This document shows positions 1 to 10,929 of a DNA stretch of 64,000 nucleotides, one piece after another. Under the pieces are notes generated by a model. It was not told where the DNA came from and ran no database searches. It worked only from the letters and a program-made list of their open reading frames with translations. The stretch spans positions 8,915,420-8,979,419 of the forward strand of contig NW_020948739.1 in NCBI RefSeq assembly GCF_900497805.2, read 5' to 3'. Positions within the stretch are counted from its first letter, which is position 1, and each line of letters opens with the position of its first letter. Source of the DNA: Vombatus ursinus (lineage: Eukaryota; Chordata; Mammalia; Diprotodontia; Vombatidae). The position numbers and the translations under genes were made by a program.

Positions 1-2150
1 TCCAGATGAACTTTGTAATGATTTTTGTCTAGCTCTATAAAATAATTTTTTGGTAATTTGATTGGTATAGAACTGAATAAGTAAATTAATTTAGGTAGAA
101 TTGTCACTTACATTATATTGTCTCAGCCTACTCCTGAGAATGTAATATTTCTCTTGTTGTTTAGAGCTGACTTCGTTTGTGTGAAAAGTGTTTTATAATT
201 ATATTCATATAATTCCTGGGTTTGTCTTAGCAGGTAGATTCCCAAGCATTTTATATTGTCTACAGTTATTTTAAATGGAATTTTTCTTTCTGTCTCTTGC
301 TGCTGGACTTTGTTCATAATATGTAGAAATGCCCATGATTTATGTGGGCTTATTTTATATCCTGCACCTTTGCTAAAGTTGTTAAATATTTCAAGTAGTT
401 TTTTAGTTGATTTTCTAGGATTCTCTAAGTATACCATCATATCATCTGCAAAGAGTGATAGTTTTGTTTCTTCATGCCTATTCTAAGTCCTTCAAATTTT
501 TTCTTCTCTTACTGTTATAGCTAGCATTTCTAGTACTATATTGAATAATCATGGTGATAATGGGCATCCTTACTTTACCTCTGATCTTAGTGAGAAGGTT
601 TCTAGCTTTTCCCCATTATAAATAATACTTATTGATGGTTTTAGATAGATACTACTTATCATTTTAAGAAAAGCTCCATTTATTCCTATGTTCTCCAGTA
701 TTTTTAATAGGAATGAGTGTTGTATTTTGTCAAAAGCTTTTTCTGCATCTGCTACAATAATCATATGATTTTTGTTGTTTTTGTTATTGCCATGGTCATT
801 TATGCTGATGGTTTTCCTAATATTGAACCAATCCTACATTCCTGGGGTAAATCCCACCTGATTATAATATATGGTCTTTGTAATATATTGCTGTAATCTC
901 CTTGCTAGTAGTTTGTTTAAACTTTTTGAATCAATATTCATTAGTGAAATAGATCTACACTTTTCTTTCTCTGTTTTGGCTCTCCCTGATTTAGGTATCA
1001 GCACCATACTTGTGTCACAAAAGGAATTTGGTAGGACTCCTTCTTGGCCTATTTTTCTGAATAGTTTATGTAGTATTGGAATTAATTGTTGATTAAATTT
1101 TTGGTAAAATTCACTTGTGAATTCATGTGATTCTGGTGTTTTTTTCTTAGGGAGTTAATTAATGGTGTGTTCAATTTCTTTTTCTAAGGTAGGGTTATTT
1201 AAGTATTCTATTACCTCTTCTGTTAATCTGGTCAATTTATATTTTTGTAAATATTCATCCATTTCACTTAGATTGTCTGATTTATTGGCATATAATTGTG
1301 CAAAATAGCTCCTAATAATTGCTTTAAGTTCATCTCCATTGATGTTCAATTCACCCTTTTCATTTTTGATACTGGTAATTTGATTTTCCTCTTTCTTTTT
1401 TTTTAAATTAAATTAAGCAATAGTTTGCCTATTTTATTGTGCTTTCTTTTTATAAAGCCAGCTTGTACATTTATTTATTAATTTAATGGTTTTCTTATTT
1501 TCAATTTTATTAATCTCTCCTTTGATTTTTAGGATTTCCAGTTTGAGTTGTAATTGAGGATTTAAAATTTTTCTTTTCCTAGGTTTTTGTTCTTGTTGTT
1601 GTTGCATGCTCAGTTCATTGATCTGCTCTTTCTCTCTATTTTATTGATGTAAACATTTAGAGATATAAATTTTCCCCTAAGTACTGCTGTGGCTGCATCC
1701 CATAAATTTTAGCATAATATTTCATTGTTGTTATTCTTTTTAATGAAATTATTGATTGTTTCTATTATTTGTTCTTTGACTCATTCATTGTTTACCATTA
1801 GATTATTTAGTTTCCAATTAATTTTTAATCTATGTTTCCTTGACCCTTTACTGAATGTAATTTTTATTGCATTATGGCCTGAAAAAGATGCATTTAATAG
1901 TTCTGTTTTTCTGCATTTGGTTGTGAGGTTTTTATGCCCTAATACATGGCCAATTTTTGTGTAAGTACTATGTACTGCTTAGAAAAAGGTGTACCCCTTT
2001 CTAGTCCCATTCATTTTCTCCAGAGGTCTATCCTATCTAACTTTTCTAAAATTCTACTCATCTCCTTAACTTCTTTCTTGTTTATTTTTTAGTTAGATTT
2101 ATCTTGTTCTAAGAGGGAAAAGTTGAGGTTCCCTGAAAGTATTTTTCAGA
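1..2150 (-). pseudogene. L1 ORF2 remnant (endonuclease end, reverse transcriptase)
   Basis: Translated on the minus strand this gives L1 reverse-transcriptase blocks in order: a pre-RT stretch ([17 protein letters not shown], near 1350-1290), the palm A block (DAEKAFDKIQHSFLLKILEN, near 750), the [16 protein letters not shown] catalytic box (FADD, near 432-450) and the thumb segment ([19 protein letters not shown]). In a live element this protein nicks target DNA and reverse-transcribes L1 RNA. Here the frame is broken several times and the 3' portion is beyond the window. Codons are AT-rich, as in other mammalian L1s. Confidence 0.85.
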
Positions 2151-2299
2151 ACAGTTTTTTTTTCCTAATGAGATATTTCACATTTTCTTCTTCTTTTTTC
2201 ATTGTTTTGATTGCATTTTGTTGATTGTTAATGTCTCATGGAGACATTAGCTTCTACTTGCCTGATTCTAATTTTTAAGGAATTATTTTTTCAGTTAAT

Positions 2300-2636
2300 T
2301 TTTGTACCTCTTTTTCCATTTGGCAAATTCTTTTTTTTTAAGATGTTATTTTCTTCAGTACTTTTTTTTGCACCTCCTTTACCAAGCTGTTGACTCTCTT
2401 TCCATAATTTTCTTGCATCTTTCTCATTTCTTTTTCCAATTTTTCCCTTACCTCTCTTATTTGATTTTTAAAATCCTTTTGAGCTCTTCCAGGAATTCTT
2501 TTTGGGCCTGTGACCAATTTGCATTTTTTCTTTGAGAAAGAAAAGCTCTGCATGTAGCTGTTCTTGACTTCATTATCTTCTGAGTTTGTGTCTTGATTTT
2601 TCCTGTCCTTTTTCCTTTTTGTTGTTGTTTGCTCAT
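2300..2636 (-). pseudogene. L1 ORF1 N-terminal remnant
   Basis: The minus-strand frame opens at the ATG at 2636 with MSKQQQKGKRTG and becomes a charged, heptad-like helix (EKEMRKMQENYGKRVNSLVK), as expected of the coiled coil that trimerises the L1 RNA chaperone. The same MSK start recurs in the L1 ORF1s near 20282 and 34068. The C-terminal RNA-binding half is absent because of the internal deletion of this copy. Confidence 0.7.
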
Positions 2637-3344
2637 TCTCCAGCCTATTCCTTGAATTATAAGTTTATGTTATAGTTGGGATTTGCTCCCAGAATAGAGG
2701 GGATGCTATCCCAAACTTCAGGCCTTCCTTGCTGCTATTTTCAGAGCTACCTCTGGGGTTCTACAGGTTTTTGGTTCTTCTAAGGTGGCATGATCTAAGG
2801 AGAGTTATGGTCACTGTTCTCCTGGCCTGTGTTCTGGTGTGTGAGTGACCATAAGCACTCTTCTCCTCCTTGAAATTGTGACCAGGGTCCCTGCATCCCT
2901 ACAGCCACAAATGCTAGTGATGCTCATGTTCACCCTGGGACTGCAACCCAGAACCATACATGGGTGATGCAACAGTGTACTGCACCCAGTGCCATCAAAG
3001 GACCCCTGTAATCTACTTCTGAGCAGTTGCCTGATCCCCTTTCCATCTGTAGGTTGAAAACTCCTGAAACTGCTGCTGCTACTCATGCAGCTGCCTCCAA
3101 GACTTCCTGCAGGCAGCCCAGCCTGGCCTGCACTAGAATCAGGTACAGCCATCACCTTGTTGAGACAGATCTTTCCTGCCAACCTCATAAGTTGTCCTGG
3201 GCTATAAAATTCTTTCACCCTGACATTATGTTGGTTCTGCCACTCCAGAATTTGATTTGAGGCATTATTTTAAAGTTGTTTGGAGGGGAATTTAGGAGAG
3301 CTCAGGTGAGTCCCTGCCTTTTGTCTGCCACCCTGGCTCTGCTT

Positions 3345-3425
3345 CATGCTTGGCACTTTGTAAGGGCTTAATAAATGCTAGTTGACTCACTGACTGACTG
3401 ACTGACTTATTGATTGATTAGTACT
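3345..3425 (+). repeat. L2/L3-type 3' tail fragment
   Basis: The text cttggcactttgtaaggg followed by cttaataaatgctagttgac and a short run of ctga units is the usual 3' end of CR1-superfamily LINEs in mammals. It lies in plus orientation just outside the 5' end of the L1. Confidence 0.55.
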
Positions 3426-4235
3426 GTGAGCCATTAGGAAAGGCTTAGTGCAGAAGATGGTGCTTAAGATTTGTCTTAAAGAAAAGGAAGGACTCTTTCA
3501 GGCTGCAGTAAGGAGGAAGTATATTCCAGCAATGAGTGATGGCCAATCAAAAGACATGAAAATGATGGAGTATCCTATGATAGGAACAGAGAGAAGATCA
3601 ATGGCTAGATCCCAAAGTGGAAAATGTGGGGAGGAATGTCTGAGGAGACTGAAAAGATAGGTTGGGGCCAGGTTGTACAGAGCTTTAAAAACCAAACAGA
3701 GTTTATATGTTTAGCCAGTAGTAATAGGGAGCCATTGGAATTGATTGAACAAGAGAGACATATGATCAAATCTATGCTTAAAGAAAATTACCGTAGGTAG
3801 CTCTGTGTAGGATGGACTGGAATAGGGAGAGACTTGAGGCAGGGAGACCATTCATTAAGAGACAAATTGCAGTCATCTAGATGAGAGATGATGAGGACCT
3901 GAATGAAGGTGGTAGCTGTGGAAAGGAAGGGTCTGATAAGAGAAATGTCATGAAGGTAGAAAAAGCAAGATGGGGCAACTGATTTGATATGTGGGGGAGG
4001 GACAGTGAGGAGTTCAGGTTAATGCTAAAGTTATGTTTTCGAGGTACTGAAAGGATGGGAGTGCCGTCAAAAGAAATAAAGAAGTATGGAAAAGGAGAGG
4101 GTTTGGGGAAAAAGATAATGATTTCAGTTTTAGATATGTTGAATTAAATTTAGACATGTTTCTAAGACAACCAATGTGAAAAGTCTGATAAACAATTGGA
4201 CTGAATCCTAACTGAAGCTCAGGAGAGAGATTGAG

Positions 4236-4652
4236 GCTGTATATATGTATGAAAATATATACACACATGTCTATGTGTATATGTGTATGTGTATTTTATA
4301 TATAATCACACATATACATACATGTATACATATACATACATATATAATATACACATACACATAGCCACAAATTACCAAAGTTAATTGATTTTTCATAATT
4401 TAAAAAAAGCCCACCTGTAACATTCTCACCTATTAAGTAGTTGAATGTATGAAATAATGAAATTACTACTATAAAATAAAAGTCCTTTTTTCCCCTCATT
4501 CTGCCTAGCCCCCAGGAATTCAATTGAACCATTTGTGACACCAATCTAGTCCCAAAGACTGTGAATACATACATATACATAATATTTTTCTATATTTCTT
4601 TATATTGATATATATTGATATATATCTATATCATAGATAGATAGATATCTGC
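4236..4652. repeat. TA/CATA-rich low-complexity tracts flanking an unidentified repeat
   Basis: 4236-4370 and 4561-4652 are tracts of tatata, catata and gatata units. They bracket the sequence at 4363-4560 that recurs at 6366-6560. The tracts interrupt the minus-strand L2, which resumes near 4653. Confidence 0.7.
4363..4560 (+). repeat. Unidentified dispersed repeat, copy 1
   Basis: About 195 bp that reappears at 6366-6560 in the same orientation with many substitutions and small gaps. Shared blocks include ttaattgattttt, tgaaataatgaaatta / aaaataatgaaatta, aaaataaaagtc and caggaattcaa. No tRNA-like head, poly(A) or terminal inverted repeat was seen, so the family is unknown. Confidence 0.6.
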
Positions 4653-5628
4653 AAATCACCTGCATAGAGATGATAGTTAAACCCATGGAAGCTAATAAGG
4701 TTACCAAGAGAAAATTTAGAGGGAGAAGTGAAGAGGCAGTAGGAAAGAACCTTGGGGAATACCCACAGTTAAAGGTGTGATATGATGAACCAGTAAAGGA
4801 GATTGAGAAGTAGTGTCAGACAAATAGGAGGAGAACCATGAGAGAATAGTGTCCCAAAAATCCAGAGAGGACAGAGTGTTAAGGAGAAAATGATTAAGAG
4901 TGTCAAATGCTGTAGATAGGTCAGGAAGAATGAAAACTGAGAAAAGACCATCAAATTTGGTAATTAAGTGATTGTTAGTAATTTTGAAGAGAGCAATTTC
5001 AGCCAAGTGATGCAGTTGGAAGCCAGTGTTGAGGAACATATTAGAGGGGAAAGAGGAGCATCAAGTATATGCCTCCATTGTTCTGAGCAGGCCTGGACAA
5101 CTTGGCAGTAGGTAGGGGCCAAAATTAAAATAGGCTAAACTTCTTTGGGCCCCAGATAGGTTAGATTAGAGACAGACTGACGATGGTTGGTTGCCGTGAC
5201 AAACAGGAGAGAGTGGGCAGAGGCCTTTTTTGCCGGCTGTCCAAAATCCTTTGGCAGCCTGCAGGCTGTTTGTTGTACTGGCCTGGTTTTGAGGAATTTG
5301 GTCTGAAAAATAGAGGAGAGCTATAGGACAAGATCTTGGTGGGATGGTAGGATCTAGTGAAGATTTTTTTAAGGATGGAGGAGATGGACATATTTAAAGA
5401 CAGTGCAGAAGGCACCAACAGATAAGGAGAGGTTCACAAGAGAGAAAGGATAGGTAGGGAGAAGAGTGACACAGGGTTAACAGATGTTGTGAAGGCCACA
5501 CTAACAAAATTTGGTGAAGTAATGTGAGGGGCAAGAGGAAAGGATGGTTTTTCAGAGAATGGCCATTCTTTCAACAGAAATAGAAAAATCTGGAAGATGT
5601 GTTTATTAGGTAAGAATATAGTCAGTTC

Positions 5629-5778
5629 AGGGGCAGCTAGGTGGTGCAATGGATAGAGCACTGGCCCTGGAGTCAGGAGGACCTGAGTTCAAAACTAGCC
5701 TCAGACATTTGACATTTACTAGCCATGTGACCCTGGGCAAGTCACTTAATCCTGATTGCCTCACCAAAAAACAAAAAC
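5629..5778 (+). mobile_element. tRNA-headed CORE-SINE (WSINE-like), about 150 bp
   Basis: Starts with ggggcagctaggtggtgcaa, contains a B-box-like gagttcaaaactag and the CORE text tgaccctgggcaagtcactt, and ends in an A-rich tail. It is flanked by a 17 bp duplication with one mismatch (aagaatatagtcagttc at 5612 and aagaatataatcagttc at 5779). A poly(A) tail with this kind of duplication fits mobilisation by L1. Confidence 0.9.
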
Positions 5779-5795
5779 AAGAATATAATCAGTTC

Positions 5796-6225
5796 TTTTT
5801 TTAACATATTAGCTTGAGATGCCAATGAAATATTCAGGCATAAATATATATCAAGCAATTTTGATGTGGCATTAGAGTGCAAGAGAGAGATTTAGGGTTG
5901 ACTATATAGATTTGGTAGTTATCTGAGTAGAGATGATAATTGAAGCCACGGGACCTGGTGAGATCACCAAGGGAGAAAGTACAAAGAGAGAAGAGAAGAT
6001 GTCCCAGAAAAGAAGCCAGTGGGAGAATGATGGGAAGAGGGTGGGAAGATGGATAATGATCCAGTAAAAAAGCAATAGAATAAGGAGAACCGGTAGTAAA
6101 TAGCATCACGGAAACCAAGCAAAGAGAATATATTCAGGAAGAAGAGAGATGACTGTTCAACATTGTCAAACACTAATAAACTTTCTGGTCCTGTCATGCC
6201 AGCAACTGACAAGCACCAAATGAAC
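5796..6225 (-). mobile_element. L2 LINE fragment, second copy
   Basis: Minus-strand translation gives SLGDLTRSRGFNYHLYSDNY near 5920-5980, the L2 catalytic region (family form YHLYADD, here altered to YSDN). It covers part of the same reverse-transcriptase region as 4650-5040, so it is a separate L2 fragment and not a continuation. Confidence 0.75.
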
Positions 6226-6365
6226 TTACAGATAACTTATTGAAATATAAATGCATGCTCTACCTTTTTAAAGATGGAAATATATTCATTACTTATTTGC
6301 AGTGCCCTTAGTAAGTTAGCTTAAATTAACCTAAGCTCTTTTCTTCTTCACTATATCTACCAGTT

Positions 6366-6560
6366 TAATAGAAATTACCAAGGTTAATTGATTTTTATAA
6401 TAAAAAATCAACCCATCTATAACATCCTCACCTATTAGTTGAATGTATAAAATAATGAAATTAGTACTGTAAAATAAAAGTCATTTGTTTTTTTAATTCT
6501 ACCCAGCCCTCAGGAATTCAATGTAACTATTTGTGACACTAGTCTAGTCTTAAAGAAACA
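6366..6560 (+). repeat. Unidentified dispersed repeat, copy 2
   Basis: Partner of 4363-4560, same strand, about 2 kb away. In copy 1 it precedes an L2 reverse-transcriptase fragment on the map and in copy 2 it follows one, so a simple tandem duplication of the whole neighbourhood does not explain it. Confidence 0.6.
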
Positions 6561-6750
6561 AGATTGAATAGAGAAGGCACTGGATTCAAAGTCAAGAAGT
6601 GGGTTTAAATACCACTTCAGCCATTTAGTAGCTATATGATCCTAACCAAATCCCTTGATCTCTTTTTGCCTGGGATCCTCATCTATTAAATTACAAGGTT
6701 CAACACAATGGCCTCCCAGGCCCCTTCCAGCTCTAAATCTATGATTGATT
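6560..6750 (+). mobile_element. MIR/THER-type SINE
   Basis: Contains aaggcactggattcaaagtc, a degraded B box, a CORE remnant, and the 3' text ccttccagctctaaatctat that is common at the end of therian MIR-like SINEs. Confidence 0.6.
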
Positions 6751-7037
6751 CCATAAGTAGTTGTCCTAAATGATATATTTATTAAGCAGGACTTTTAGTT
6801 TAAAACAATTAATTGGAAAGTCATTTCACTCTCATTGATTCTTACAGGTTGGAGAAAGCCATTTGTTACCAAATCAAATGTTAGAAACAAAAGTTCTTTG
6901 TCCCATTGTGAACACAGCATTGGTCTGTTTTACTCTCTTCCCGGCCGGTTGACAGGGCTAGTCACCAATGCCAGCCTTCCTTCTTTCCAAGGTCAGTTGA
7001 ACAAATCTGATAACATTGCCATTAGGAAAAAAAATGT

Positions 7038-7193
7038 ATAGGGCAGCTGGGTGATGCAGTGGATAGAGTTCTAGCCTTGGAATCAGGAGGATCTGAATTC
7101 AAATCCAGCCTTAGACACTTGACCACTTAGTAACTGTGTGACCCTGGGCAAGTCACTTGACCTTGATTGCCTCACCAAAAAGCAAAGCCAAAA
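7038..7193 (+). mobile_element. tRNA-headed CORE-SINE (WSINE-like)
   Basis: Head gggcagctgggtgatgcagt, B box gaattcaaatcc and CORE tgaccctgggcaagtcactt are all visible, followed by an A-rich tail. A 12 bp perfect target-site duplication gaaaaaaaatgt lies at 7026-7037 and 7194-7205. Confidence 0.9.
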
Positions 7194-7205
7194 GAAAAAA
7201 AATGT

Positions 7206-7870
7206 CTTATGGTCACTTCATGTGCAATATCTTATGAAGGTCAGAATGATATATTTCAAAGTGCGCTGGGTTTGTAATGATCAGATCTGTAGTACTTAAA
7301 CTCAGCTATAGAATTATAGCCTTTCCAACACTTAGTTTTTTTCTTCTCCTGCATAACATCAATTCCCCACACTCCAGACCCTTCTTATTACAACTTGGTT
7401 GCACAATAGAATGTGGTAAAATCTACCTCCTTAGCCTAGCTGTGGGGCAGGAAAGAGAGGTCCTTTTCAGGTTTCCGGGCAGGAATCCCTAACATCTATT
7501 TCCCAGAGGGAGTAATTGAACATCTCCAAGGACTCATCAACAGTACATATTTTCTCTCATTAACAATAAAATTAATACTACTCTCTATTTGCACTACAGA
7601 GATGAGGAAGGAAAGAGAATCATTCTCTCAAGGAAAAGAAAGACTTGTTTTCCTTAGACCACAGTTTGTCCTGTAGGGAAGAGGCAGGTTGTTTCCCAGA
7701 GTGCAACTTGACTTCTAGTCCAGCTACTAATTAGTGTTCTTAAAGTAAACCCAAATGTTACTGTTTGGGTGGAAGCAGACCAGCACAACATGGGTGTTTG
7801 GTAACTAAGTGCTCAGCTCCTTAATATTCCTGTGCCACCATCTAAGCCCAAAATCTGGTTTACATTAAAC
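7206..7870. other. Unassigned sequence
   Basis: About 660 bp in which I recognise no repeat family, gene or RNA. The open frame at 7277-7492 has no protein-like composition that I can place. Confidence 0.4.
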
Positions 7871-7890
7871 TAAGGGTTCTTAACCTGAGG

Positions 7891-7934
<44 letters not shown>

Positions 7935-8106
7935 GTATATATGATATATATATATATCATATTTCAATGCAATTGGCTTTTTTTGTAATCCTACATATTT
8001 TATTTTATGCATTTATGCATTTAAAAAGATCATTCTGAAAAGGGGTCCATAGGCTTCCCTAGACTGCTAAAGGAGTCTATGTCATTAAAAGGGTTAAGAA
8101 CTCCTT
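7871..8106 (-). mobile_element. hAT-type non-autonomous DNA transposon
   Basis: Terminal inverted repeats of the form ggttcttaacc / ggttaagaac (7873-7886 and 8091-8104) enclose about 235 bp. An 8 bp flanking duplication, cattaaac at 7863-7870 and tattaaac at 8107-8114, matches at 7 of 8 positions; 8 bp duplications are diagnostic of hAT elements. The right half, with ggggtccataggcttcccta, resembles mammalian Charlie-group hAT MITEs. A CA microsatellite has expanded inside the left half. Confidence 0.8.
7892..7960. repeat. (CA)n followed by (TA)n microsatellite
   Basis: About 40 bp of perfect CA repeat followed by tatata units, inside the hAT element near its left end. Confidence 0.95.
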
Positions 8107-8454
8107 TATTAAACTAAAAGATTCTTTATGCTGAATTAAGAAATCACATCATAAAAATTTTTTTTAAAATATCCTGCCAATCCAAACTATTGACACCTGT
8201 GTTGCTTTTGGCAGGTTATTTTATCTCCCTAGGCCTCAGTATGCACGTAGAAGGATTGTAAGAGGTCATCTTTAAGGTCTCTTCTAGTTTTGACATTCTA
8301 TCAATCACAAGAATTCAGGGAGGAGCTGTGATTTCATCATTACAGGAACTTCCCAGGCAGTAATTTTCGCTACCAATGAAGATGCAACTATCTAGGATTA
8401 AGTAGATGTCCTAGGAGGTTGCTTGAGACAGAAAGACTTAACCAGAATCATATA

Positions 8455-8690
8455 GTCAGTATGATAAATAAACATTTATTAAATGTCTACTACGTGCCAG
8501 GCACTGGGCTAACTGCTGGTGATACAAAGAAAGGCAAAAAACAGTCTTTGCTCTCAAGGAGCTCATAGTCTAATGGAGGAGATAATTTGCAAACAACAAT
8601 ATACATGCAAGATATATGCAGGATAAATTGGAGATAAGACAGGGAAGGGACTAGAATTAAGGAAGATCAGGAAAGGTCTCACATAAATAA
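8455..8690 (-). repeat. L2 3' end, antisense
   Basis: Contains cgtgccaggcactgggctaa and ctcaaggagctcatagtcta, the reverse complement of the L2 3' end in marsupial genomes. The same text recurs at 13600, 29000 and 55800. Confidence 0.7.
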
Positions 8691-8824
8691 ATAAAACCCT
8701 AAGCCCCCAGTATTAGAGGTAAAAACTTACTATTCCACAAAAAGTGCTGGGAAAACTGGAAAGAAGTCTGGCAGAAATTGAATTTAGGTCATGGGTTCTT
8801 AACCTCAAGTCTGTTAATTTATTT

Positions 8825-8922
8825 CTTTTTCTTTCTTTCTTTCTTTCTTTTTTTTTTTTTTTTGGCAAGGCAGTCAGGGTTAAATGATTTGCCCATGGTC
8901 ACACAGCTAGTGTCAAATGTCC
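8825..8922 (-). mobile_element. WSINE-like SINE, 5'-truncated, antisense
   Basis: A tttc/poly(T) start, then gtcagggttaaatgatttgc and tcacacagctagtgtcaaat, is the reverse complement of the CORE region and tail. The text ttaatttatt on both sides is a plausible target-site duplication. Confidence 0.7.
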
Positions 8923-8935
8923 ATTAATTTATTTT

Positions 8936-9083
8936 AATTTTTTTTAGGTGAGGCAATTGGGGTTAAGTGATTTGCCTAGAGTCAAACAGCTAGTGAATGT
9001 TATGTGTCTGAGGCCCAATTTGAACTCAGGTCCTCCTGACTCCAGAGACAGTACTTTATCTACTACGCCACCTAGCTGCCCCT
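8936..9083 (-). mobile_element. WSINE-like SINE, antisense
   Basis: Complete in outline: poly(T), the CORE complement gttaagtgatttgcctagag, the B-box complement tttgaactcaggtcctcctg, and the head complement cacctagctgcccc at the right end. It lies next to another truncated antisense SINE. Confidence 0.85.
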
Positions 9084-9154
9084 AGAAGGATGGATTTTAA
9101 TTGGGACTTGATGGAAGCCAGGAAGTCTAGAAGATGAGGAGGAGGGAGAGAATT

Positions 9155-9560
9155 ATTGTTGTGTTGTTGTTCATCCTTCATTTTTAAAGACAACCAATGA
9201 CATCACGGGGTGATGTCTTGACTTGAGTGTGAATTGGATTTAAGTGAAGCAGAGTTGCACAAAGTTGTCAGCTTCACTCTTCCTTTCTGAGTCATCAAAG
9301 TCCAGTGGCAAGACAAAAGTCAGGATGACTGGCGATGGCCCGGGATGCAGTGGATGACCTTGGCATCTTTAATATCTGACTAAGCTCTAAGTGCTCCACA
9401 GCACCCGCTTCAGCCGCCACCATGCCATTGAAACAAGTTGTTCTCATCCACCCATTCCACCAGGAAATGTCTTTACATGCTTGGGGTAGACATCCCCCTA
9501 ACTCACTGATGGGTTGAGGCCTGTTGGTTATCCTCAACCTGGTTTAGGTCATCTGCCGAG
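9155..9560 (-). mobile_element. SINE with LINE-type tail (Mar1-like), long copy
   Basis: Reads gttgttgttcatccttcatt then tgacatcacggggtgatgtc, gtgaattggatttaagtgaa and gatgactggcgatggcccgg. These are landmarks of an abundant marsupial SINE whose 3' tail (read on the minus strand) ends in gaatgaaggacaaacaac. The right part to about 9560 shows no landmark I can name and may be an extended body or a separate piece. Repbase naming is uncertain. Confidence 0.65.
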
Positions 9561-9594
9561 ACAGTTTTATTGAGGCGTGACTGTTGCACCTGCT

Positions 9595-9775
9595 CTTGTT
9601 TGTCCTTCATTCTCGAAGAAGACCGTGACTTTAGGAAAGTGATGCCATGACGTGCGAGTGAATCGGATTTAAGTGAGGGAGGGTGTGCAAGGTCACCAGC
9701 CTCACTTTCTCCTCTAGAGCCATTTAGGTCCAGTGGCAAGAAGATATAGATCAGGATGACTGGAGATGGCCCCTG
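9595..9775 (-). mobile_element. SINE with LINE-type tail (Mar1-like), short copy
   Basis: Better preserved: ttgtttgtccttcattctcg, gaagaagaccgtgac, gtgaatcggatttaagtgag, ggtcaccagcctcactttct and gatcaggatgactggagatg. The minus-strand 3' end (cgagaatgaaggacaaacaa) matches the end of the LINE fragment at 11612-11946, which is the expected LINE partner. Confidence 0.8.
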
Positions 9776-9984
9776 CGGCACCTGCTACAGCTTCTTGGAG
9801 CCACAGTGAGAGTTGGGTGAAAGACGGATACCCAATGGCAGATGGGAAGTTCTGAAAAGGACCAGGCAAGTCCTCACACCCCAGGTGCTAGTCCTCCCTG
9901 AACACCCGCCTCTTTCTGCCCCGGGCAGCTACAAAGATACCATTACTCAATCAATCAGTCAACAGGCATTTATTTATTCCATCC

Positions 9985-10215
9985 ACCACACAGCTGCCCA
10001 AACTGAATTTCCAAAACCCGGATTTAATTATGTCGTGCCTTGATTCAATACATTCCAGTGGTTAGCCCTAACCCTAGGAATGAATATAAACCACTCTGTC
10101 TCTTTCAAAACCTGACCCCAACCTATCTTTCCAACCTTTTTACATGTGAAGCTCCTCTATGCTTTCTACCGTTTAAGAAGTCTGGCTTTTTTTACTTTTC
10201 CTTAACTGTGGCATT
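9985..10215 (+). repeat. L2 3' region
   Basis: tacattccagtggttagccc followed by text like aaaacctgaccccaacctat has the layout of the L2 3' region (ccagtggctcccta, then cttaagcctggccccaccta in the family). Old and divergent. Confidence 0.5.
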
Positions 10216-10300
10216 CCATTTCCCACCTCTGTGGTCAGTTAGCATTTATTACGCACCTATGTGCCAGGCACTGTACTAAACACTGCATAAGAGAAATGAC
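10215..10300 (-). repeat. L2 3' end fragment, antisense
   Basis: gcatttattacgcacctatg and tgccaggcactgtactaaac are the reverse complement of the L2 3' terminus. Confidence 0.6.
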
Positions 10301-10925
10301 CCAAACCTGGCCCCTGTCACCAGCAGACAAGTACCAGAAGTGATTGGACAGTGCAATGCCTAGGTGAGAGGTAAAGTACCTGATTAGCAGTCATGAAAAC
10401 CTGCTTTATGTTCCGATGAGACTTAAATTTTAGCCTCCTAACAAACCGGAACCATAGCTTTATGTTTGTTGACTCCTGTTAATTCTGTTAAAGTGTGTGC
10501 TATGATTCTTCTGTGTTTAGTATTTCTTTCTATGTAAGAATAAACCATCAGTCCAATACCCAATTAATTTTTACAAATTGAGTACCTCTTTGCTTCCTCT
10601 TTTATAGGAAAATCCTTGACTCATAGACCATAACTTTTACTAAATTAGCATAGTTCCATTTGAGGTGCTAGGCTTGGGGCTTGCTATTGAGCTTATCAGT
10701 TTAAGAAATCGAACCCCCTTCACAGCAGAGGCACTATACCACAAACTACGATATCTGCATACAAGAAAGGGAGGGGCAGGTATTCCAGACCCTGTGGGCT
10801 CAGCCACAGTTATCTGGCTCAATGAAGAAAGTACCAGTGTCCCAGGACATCTAGTGTAAATACCCAGTCAGCAATGAGATATTGTCTTGCCTAAGGAATA
10901 GTAAGGAAGCCAGTATCACTGGAAA
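10300..10925. other. Unassigned sequence
   Basis: About 620 bp without a recognised repeat. Two overlapping open frames on opposite strands near 10640-10860 give unconvincing proteins. The text ttaagaaatcgaacccc near 10702 looks faintly tRNA-like, but no cloverleaf could be built. Confidence 0.4.
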
Positions 10926-10929
10926 ATAT

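Larger units (their letters stand above)
1..3337 (-). mobile_element. LINE-1 (marsupial L1), partial, runs off the left edge
   Basis: A minus-strand L1 whose 5' end lies near 3337 and whose 3' end is outside the window. Reading the minus strand: a 5' UTR of about 700 bp (3337-2640) resembles the plus-strand L1 5' UTR at 30296; ORF1 begins at the ATG at 2636 (MSKQQQKGKRTG); ORF2 sequence then occupies about 2150-1. The C-terminal part of ORF1 and the start of the endonuclease are missing, so the copy is internally deleted. ORF2 carries scattered stops and is dead. Family assignment rests on the reverse-transcriptase blocks listed separately. Confidence 0.9.
3430..5628 (-). mobile_element. L2 LINE (CR1 superfamily), minus strand, fragmented
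   Basis: Long minus-strand L2 stretch. Minus-strand translation gives typical L2 reverse-transcriptase text: LDFWDTILSWFSSYLSDTTS and LTVGIPQGS near 4720-4900 (the palm region with the VPQGS-type block), MSKFNSTYLKLKSLSFSPNP near 4050-4140 and MVFKALYNLAPTYLFSLLRH near 3690. The order matches L2 ORF2 read right to left. TA-rich simple sequence (4236-4370, 4561-4652) and an unidentified repeat (4363-4560) interrupt it. The copy is heavily mutated and old. Confidence 0.8.

Noticed and set aside
2811-3218. 135-codon minus-strand open frame in the L1 5' UTR
   Set aside because: It lies in the GC-rich untranslated region of the L1, upstream of ORF1; no known product and not kept in the sister copy at 30296.
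10680-10760. tRNA-like or mitochondrial-looking text (ttaagaaatcgaacccc)
   Set aside because: No cloverleaf, acceptor pairing or recognisable mitochondrial gene order could be built around it.
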